Positions 63,899 through 64,000 of a stretch of DNA of 64,000 nucleotides are shown piece after piece (the first letter of the stretch is position 1; the number at the start of each line of letters is the position of its first letter). A program made the translations under genes and the position numbers. Source of the stretch: Massilia sp. YIM B02763 (GTDB taxonomy: Bacteria; Pseudomonadota; Gammaproteobacteria; Burkholderiales; Burkholderiaceae_D); assembly GCF_030412015.1 (NCBI RefSeq), contig NZ_JASNRD010000002.1, forward strand, positions 186,001 through 250,000, given 5' to 3'. The notes under the pieces were generated by a model that was given only the letters and a program-made list of their open reading frames with translations, did not search any database and was not told where the DNA came from.

Positions 63899-64000
63899 TC
63901 ACACCGGCCACAGCGGCGGCTCGTCCATCAGGGCTACCTGCTCGCGCAGTTCCAGGATGCGGTCCTGCCAGTAGCGCTGGGTATTAAACCAGGGAAAGGC
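63899..64000 (-). CDS. C-terminal end of an unidentified gene (cut by the window edge)
   Basis: The last 33 codons before the TGA at 63899 encode AFPWFNTQRYWQDRILEL followed by REQVALMDEPPLWPV. The frame is open to the window end. The sequence is not recognised. It lies upstream of the coiled-coil gene on the same strand. Confidence 0.55.
   Translation of the reverse strand, partial: AFPWFNTQRYWQDRILELREQVALMDEPPLWPV

Overview
The window is GC-rich chromosomal DNA from a betaproteobacterium, most likely a Massilia/Telluria-type member of the Oxalobacteraceae. This is inferred from gene order (ybgC-tolQRAB-pal-cpoB-tRNA-Lys; glyA-nrdR-minor pilins-ribD-ribE), codon use and family resemblance, not from any marker gene.

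Layout. 1-5.6 kb: the tail of an M16 peptidase, a repeat-rich gap, an S9 peptidase, a frameshifted LysR gene and a divergent NTF2-like/SDR pair. 5.6-13 kb (minus strand): glyA behind a ZTP riboswitch, nrdR, five minor type IV pilins (pilV, pilW, pilX, pilE, fimT), ribD and ribE. 13.1-19.7 kb: an SDR gene, the complete Tol-Pal operon and tRNA-Lys(TTT) with a near-ideal sigma70 promoter. 19.6-27.6 kb: an 8-kb genomic island in tRNA-Lys, bounded by 50-bp identical direct repeats. 27.6-34.6 kb: a DUF2325 gene with a Fur-like box, a 5'-nucleotidase, a TcyP-type cystine transporter, a histidine phosphatase, nnrD and a Thr/Gly/Ser-rich lipoprotein. 34.6-44.7 kb: an RND efflux pair, a PAP2-like protein, DUF475 plus TerD, a flavin-dependent halogenase and an alpha/beta hydrolase. 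44.7-59.5 kb: a furan (HMF/furfural/furoate) catabolic cluster. 59.5-64 kb: a chemoreceptor, a 789-residue coiled-coil protein and a gene cut by the window edge.

The island carries a type VI secretion cargo: a VgrG with a C-terminal adaptor-like tail, a predicted lytic-transglycosylase effector, two exported proteins (immunity candidates), a PAAR tip protein and a murein-peptidase-like effector broken by a stop codon and a lost 3' end. Directly before vgrG, with overlapping stop and start codons, is a 431-residue protein of unknown function that weakly resembles AcrVA2-like phage proteins. The integrase keeps its catalytic domain but has lost its N-terminal DNA-binding half, so the island looks stranded. 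No T6SS core genes are present, so the cargo would depend on an apparatus encoded elsewhere.

The furan cluster is coherent. A GMC oxidase and an aldehyde dehydrogenase oxidise HMF/furfural to acids. UbiD/UbiX-type proteins decarboxylate furandicarboxylate to 2-furoate. A CoA ligase makes furoyl-CoA, a three-subunit molybdenum enzyme hydroxylates it, and a crotonase-family enzyme leads toward 2-oxoglutarate. An MFS carrier and a LysR regulator complete the set. Two transcription units share a nearly identical 54-bp promoter-proximal element with an ATAAT-N5-ATTAT dyad, the best candidate for the regulator's site. The large molybdenum subunit carries a fused CoxG-like domain.
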